The notes beneath the pieces were generated by a model. The model saw only the letters and a list, made by a program, of their open reading frames with translations, ran no database searches and was not told where the DNA came from. DNA of 64,000 bases, taken from Chryseobacterium sp. LAM-KRS1 (GTDB taxonomy: Bacteria; Bacteroidota; Bacteroidia; Flavobacteriales; Weeksellaceae). The stretch lies in the NCBI RefSeq assembly GCF_013184525.1, contig NZ_JAAOIZ010000002.1, positions 744,001-808,000 of the forward strand, given 5' to 3'. Below, piece after piece: positions 63,401 through 64,000 of this stretch. Position numbers and translations under genes: made by a program. Positions within the stretch are counted from its first letter, which is position 1, and the number at the start of each line of letters is the position of its first letter.

Positions 63401-64000
63401 ATAATCCAAAAATGTCGTAGCAGGATTATCTACGTTAAATCCAATATCTTTACCGTACCAAGCCTGTGATCCGTCTTCAAAAGTGACTTCAAAATATTTT
63501 GGACCAGAGACGTTATAAGTAGGCGGAATACCGGTGCTGTTATAACTTCCGAAAGACTTTATTTTAATATTGGAATATTTCTCAGTAACATATTCAGCTC
63601 CATCTTTTCCATATTCTCCGGATTTTAAAATTAATCTTTGTCCATTGAAACTATAGTAGTCCGAATAATCGAGTTTTACACCTTCAACTTTACCATCCTT
63701 TTCAATATTCTTACCTATTCTCGAAATGGATGTAATTCCCGTAAGTCCCCAACCATATCCAGCAATTCCATTTGCTGAACTACTTGTATAAAGGAGATTT
63801 AACTGAGGAGCAACATTTTTAACCCCTGGTGGTAAAGCGATCGGTAAAGTATATTGAAGTTGCCCAGCACCATTAACGTCTATATTTCCCTTTGTATCAT
63901 GAAATCTATTTTCTGTTGTTTCTGTTGTGCCTGATGGGTTTGTAGTTCCCGCATTAGAATCTGTAGGTCCACCACCTGGATTTTCAGTAGAAGGCCCGAT
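57458..64000 (-). CDS. Giant SpvB/FG-GAP/RHS-repeat protein with C-terminal HExxH toxin domain, 5' end beyond window
   Basis: The frame is open from the window edge to the stop at 57458-57460 (2180 residues seen). It starts in an SpvB-like region (ANGIAGYGWGLTGITSISR). FG-GAP/VCBS repeats follow (GDFNGDGKLDFL, GDFNGDGISELLL, GDFDGDGKSDLIN, GDFNGDGKMDILAP), then many YD/RHS repeats (ITYNDWGQILTQTDPLGN, YDAWGRKSEF). The RHS core ends in PLLRRFLNADE ... YGYVLNNPLLFNDPSGE. After it come a hydrophobic Ala/Gly-rich segment and a variable tip with TLGHEMLHVFD (57698-57712) and a later Glu (YTWEIDMG), a zincin-like metallopeptidase signature. This is a polymorphic-toxin layout. The tip is preceded by a run of nine G in the coding strand. 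An AT-rich orphan gene follows. Confidence 0.9.
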   Translation of the reverse strand: MGPSTENPGGGPTDSNAGTTNPSGTTETTENRFHDTKGNIDVNGAGQLQYTLPIALPPGVKNVAPQLNLLYTSSSANGIAGYGWGLTGITSISRIGKNIEKDGKVEGVKLDYSDYYSFNGQRLILKSGEYGKDGAEYVTEKYSNIKIKSFGSYNSTGIPPTYNVSGPKYFEVTFEDGSQAWYGKDIGFNVDNPATTFLDYNIIKWQDAQGNSINYKYNQENNVAVLTSITWGGNQLINKADFNEVILNYITRDVAEESYINGARFVQNKLLKEIIVKTNGKQFKRYSIDYENNSTKYQFVKKITEFNSKDLPANPVVFNNENSPVGTNVINSNSRYDDIYGDNIITGDFNGDGKLDFLKGTTLMLGRLDGSNNFINISYEGEFLSVINTPKNNVLLDRQSFATYVYDYLNKKITINYYALNPSNILEKYNSFVLDNIPQSIFAEAPCIPAYNQNMCNSGFSVGMVGKEGDFNGDGISELLLRVEGATQCDCEDYYGSNQTRTSTSSGEAYFYVDTKTNFNKLSAYDSSLYTIGDFDGDGKSDLINLSNGSNIYSFNETSKDFELKVQSSIQIQSDGRQFGDFNGDGKMDILAPVGVDSSDWKMYVSTGKGFKEFYYSNLYLYKPTQQGAPRKNRSTLRTYSTSDLNKDGKSDLMIFESQVWFRDGWTDWNNPDSSYGFNYLRNDGVDINGKPIFSNAYNITPVELNIESETLNYSMYGEHYMPLFGSYRIAQMNTEFVIIHKTKLITWDLGGRLNVASKIQSIAQGGIQTNIEYSNLVNGIIYKSYYSTNPISYPYANILENINYNVVSKLIQGGRIQEFRYRDLIGNLAGKGMIGFRQVARSTFFANGFENTKIWSGSEINPSNEGLPFKDWSIRTTDESKIFPTDISLTNTQLLSFKQYDYKIDKLLNGAVITTVADVDKPKIVTAINPYITISKDFLKNIKTVHTVETYNDLYFPTKSTDNVNNGFAISTSEIEYYPSNLSSGSNYSIGKPKTKISTVKAYGDIKSVKEEYVYENNLLKTLKTWSRDNTGYFQETYNYDGFGNVIQKVINSSADSQTRTTKSEYDSKGRFSIKNTNNLGLETNITYNDWGQILTQTDPLGNTITNTYDNWGKLLTTKNNLEGTTTYTYELTYGISIPPTPTPVSGTKVTKYSPNGNQSITYTNLLGQTIISSSKAFGQGQFVSVDTLFDELGRKASESEPYFSTQGATLWNTFTYDDSVFPAKVTVTSFNGKQTETTISGLTTIEKELNGYQRTTIKVTDALENVISSTDKGGTINFSYNAAGEQTQAKYAENIVTTKYDAWGRKSEFNDPSNGTYKYEYDVFGQLKKTISPKGTKEFTYNNLGQLITQKEISTADAGQSTNKMISFTYDDKGRVISKSGTSKGKAYSSNVLYDPQGRLLSASENSNGRYFMQKGLTYDDKGRVVSYEKSLYSSGVLTKVQIQNMYNAWNGELYQVKDVNSGKILWELKSANAKGQVLTAKLGAADVSNTYGTNGFLTNINHSSQIKPGILQISYSFDAIKNELKSRTTGGDFNIIETFDYDDNNRLINWTDPVNGVKPQTSRNVYDIKGRILENDQVGTIKYGNSSKIYQPTGMTLNATGTQNYNNDLVQSINYNENNDPVFIDGEKGDVAFQYGLTSMRQRVTYGGNFNADMDGRFTKFYNEDGSFEIQVDNTNGKEKHVLYIAGTPYESNIIYVKSYEESTGSYKFLHKDYLGSILAISDEAGNKLEQRHFDAWGNITHFKKATKQTLTDRDLINSFIASGGLLVDRGYTSHEYFPEVGIVHMNGRLYDPLLRRFLNADENIQDPTNTQNYNKYGYVLNNPLLFNDPSGESFGLAESFIIAAAVAIFTSVATDYYLNRPINFGSMFQSVIMATISAAATFGVGSIFINSCGEATKIATSLGKVGTVIARAGAHAITQGALSFVQGGNFLSGALSGVFASVSNDLLDFAIKNVNPNSILNNKGFALLNGAVSGGVGSVLGGGNFWMGAGQGLVVTTFNYLAHKMNDPLKSQLRDEFKGTGMEAGDKATYEDYVTLTEKLPTLKNLRNKTKSVFSRNDTLVGADGQQVGNTNVIEINGTTIGTKLDYAYTLGHEMLHVFDSIYNYNIVISILGKTTLGSHGYGFYKEYRSYTWEIDMGNNINLNERLKPYIVPMNKEGVAKVYNNLIKLKNSVINP
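58040..58048 (-). repeat. Nine-G homopolymer inside the toxin gene
   Basis: Nine consecutive C on the plus strand are GGG GGG GGG in the coding strand, encoding the Gly run of VLGGGNF. They lie about 193 codons before the stop, between RHS core and HExxH tip. A similar GGN about 60 codons upstream is written with mixed Gly codons. In this AT-rich genome such a tract stands out. The frame is intact in this sequence. Confidence 0.85.

Noticed and set aside
1..64000. CRISPR arrays, insertion sequences, integrases, rRNA genes
   Set aside because: I saw no spacer-repeat arrays, transposase or integrase frames, or rRNA sequence in the window.

Overview
The window looks like a chromosomal segment of a Bacteroidota species of the Flavobacteriia, most likely Chryseobacterium or a close Weeksellaceae relative. 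The genome is AT-rich. Starts lack strong Shine-Dalgarno sequences, and several genes have the flavobacterial -7 promoter element TAnnTTTG. SusC/SusD proteins, a T9SS C-terminal sorting domain, glutaminyl-tRNA synthetase, CbpA/CbpM, DUF1343 and two tRNA-Phe genes with typical leaders all fit. The genus is an inference.

Layout. 1-11 kb is mostly housekeeping: an MFS exporter (cut by the window start), a 3-hydroxyacyl-CoA dehydrogenase, glnS, a DUF900-type hydrolase, menC-fbp, an aspartate kinase and a two-domain acyltransferase of the ornithine/glycine-lipid type. A near-perfect sigma-54 promoter in front of a 25-codon ORF lies at 5.4 kb. 11.2-35.1 kb is a carbohydrate-utilisation island bracketed by two identical tRNA-Phe genes. 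It holds the Leloir genes galT-galK-galM behind a GH35 beta-galactosidase, a vSGLT-like Na+/galactose symporter, a GntR/LacI-type regulator, a 1270-residue GH31 enzyme, SusD, SusC, an M60 (enhancin/mucinase-type) metallopeptidase and a DUF3472 lipoprotein. Four copies of one operator, at near-constant distance from a -7 element, link these transcription units into an apparent regulon. A truncated second copy of the regulator gene's 5' end shows how one operator was probably acquired. The set fits use of galactose-containing O-glycoproteins (mucin-like): peptidase and glycosidases outside, SusCD import, symporter and Leloir pathway inside.

35.3-40.2 kb is a compact peptide natural-product (RiPP-like) locus that I could not match to a named class: a divergent LuxR-type regulator, a 53-residue precursor with a double-glycine leader and a Val/Gln triplet-repeat core, a terminator/attenuator, a JmjC/cupin-type Fe(II)/2-oxoglutarate oxygenase and a C39-peptidase ABC transporter. 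This is the best candidate for an undescribed system. 40.3-56.5 kb is mixed: envelope proteins, AraC regulators, a thioredoxin-like protein, a DUF1343 (NamZ-type) hydrolase, an FtsX/LolE-type permease, a cysteine synthase family enzyme, CbpA/CbpM, a DAACS symporter, DUF779 plus aldehyde dehydrogenase with its AraC regulator, and an esterase.

56.7-64.0 kb is a polymorphic-toxin locus: a giant SpvB/FG-GAP/RHS protein (5' end beyond the window) ending in an HExxH domain, followed by an orphan secreted protein that could be its immunity factor. A run of nine G residues in the coding strand upstream of the toxin tip is a candidate phase-variation tract.
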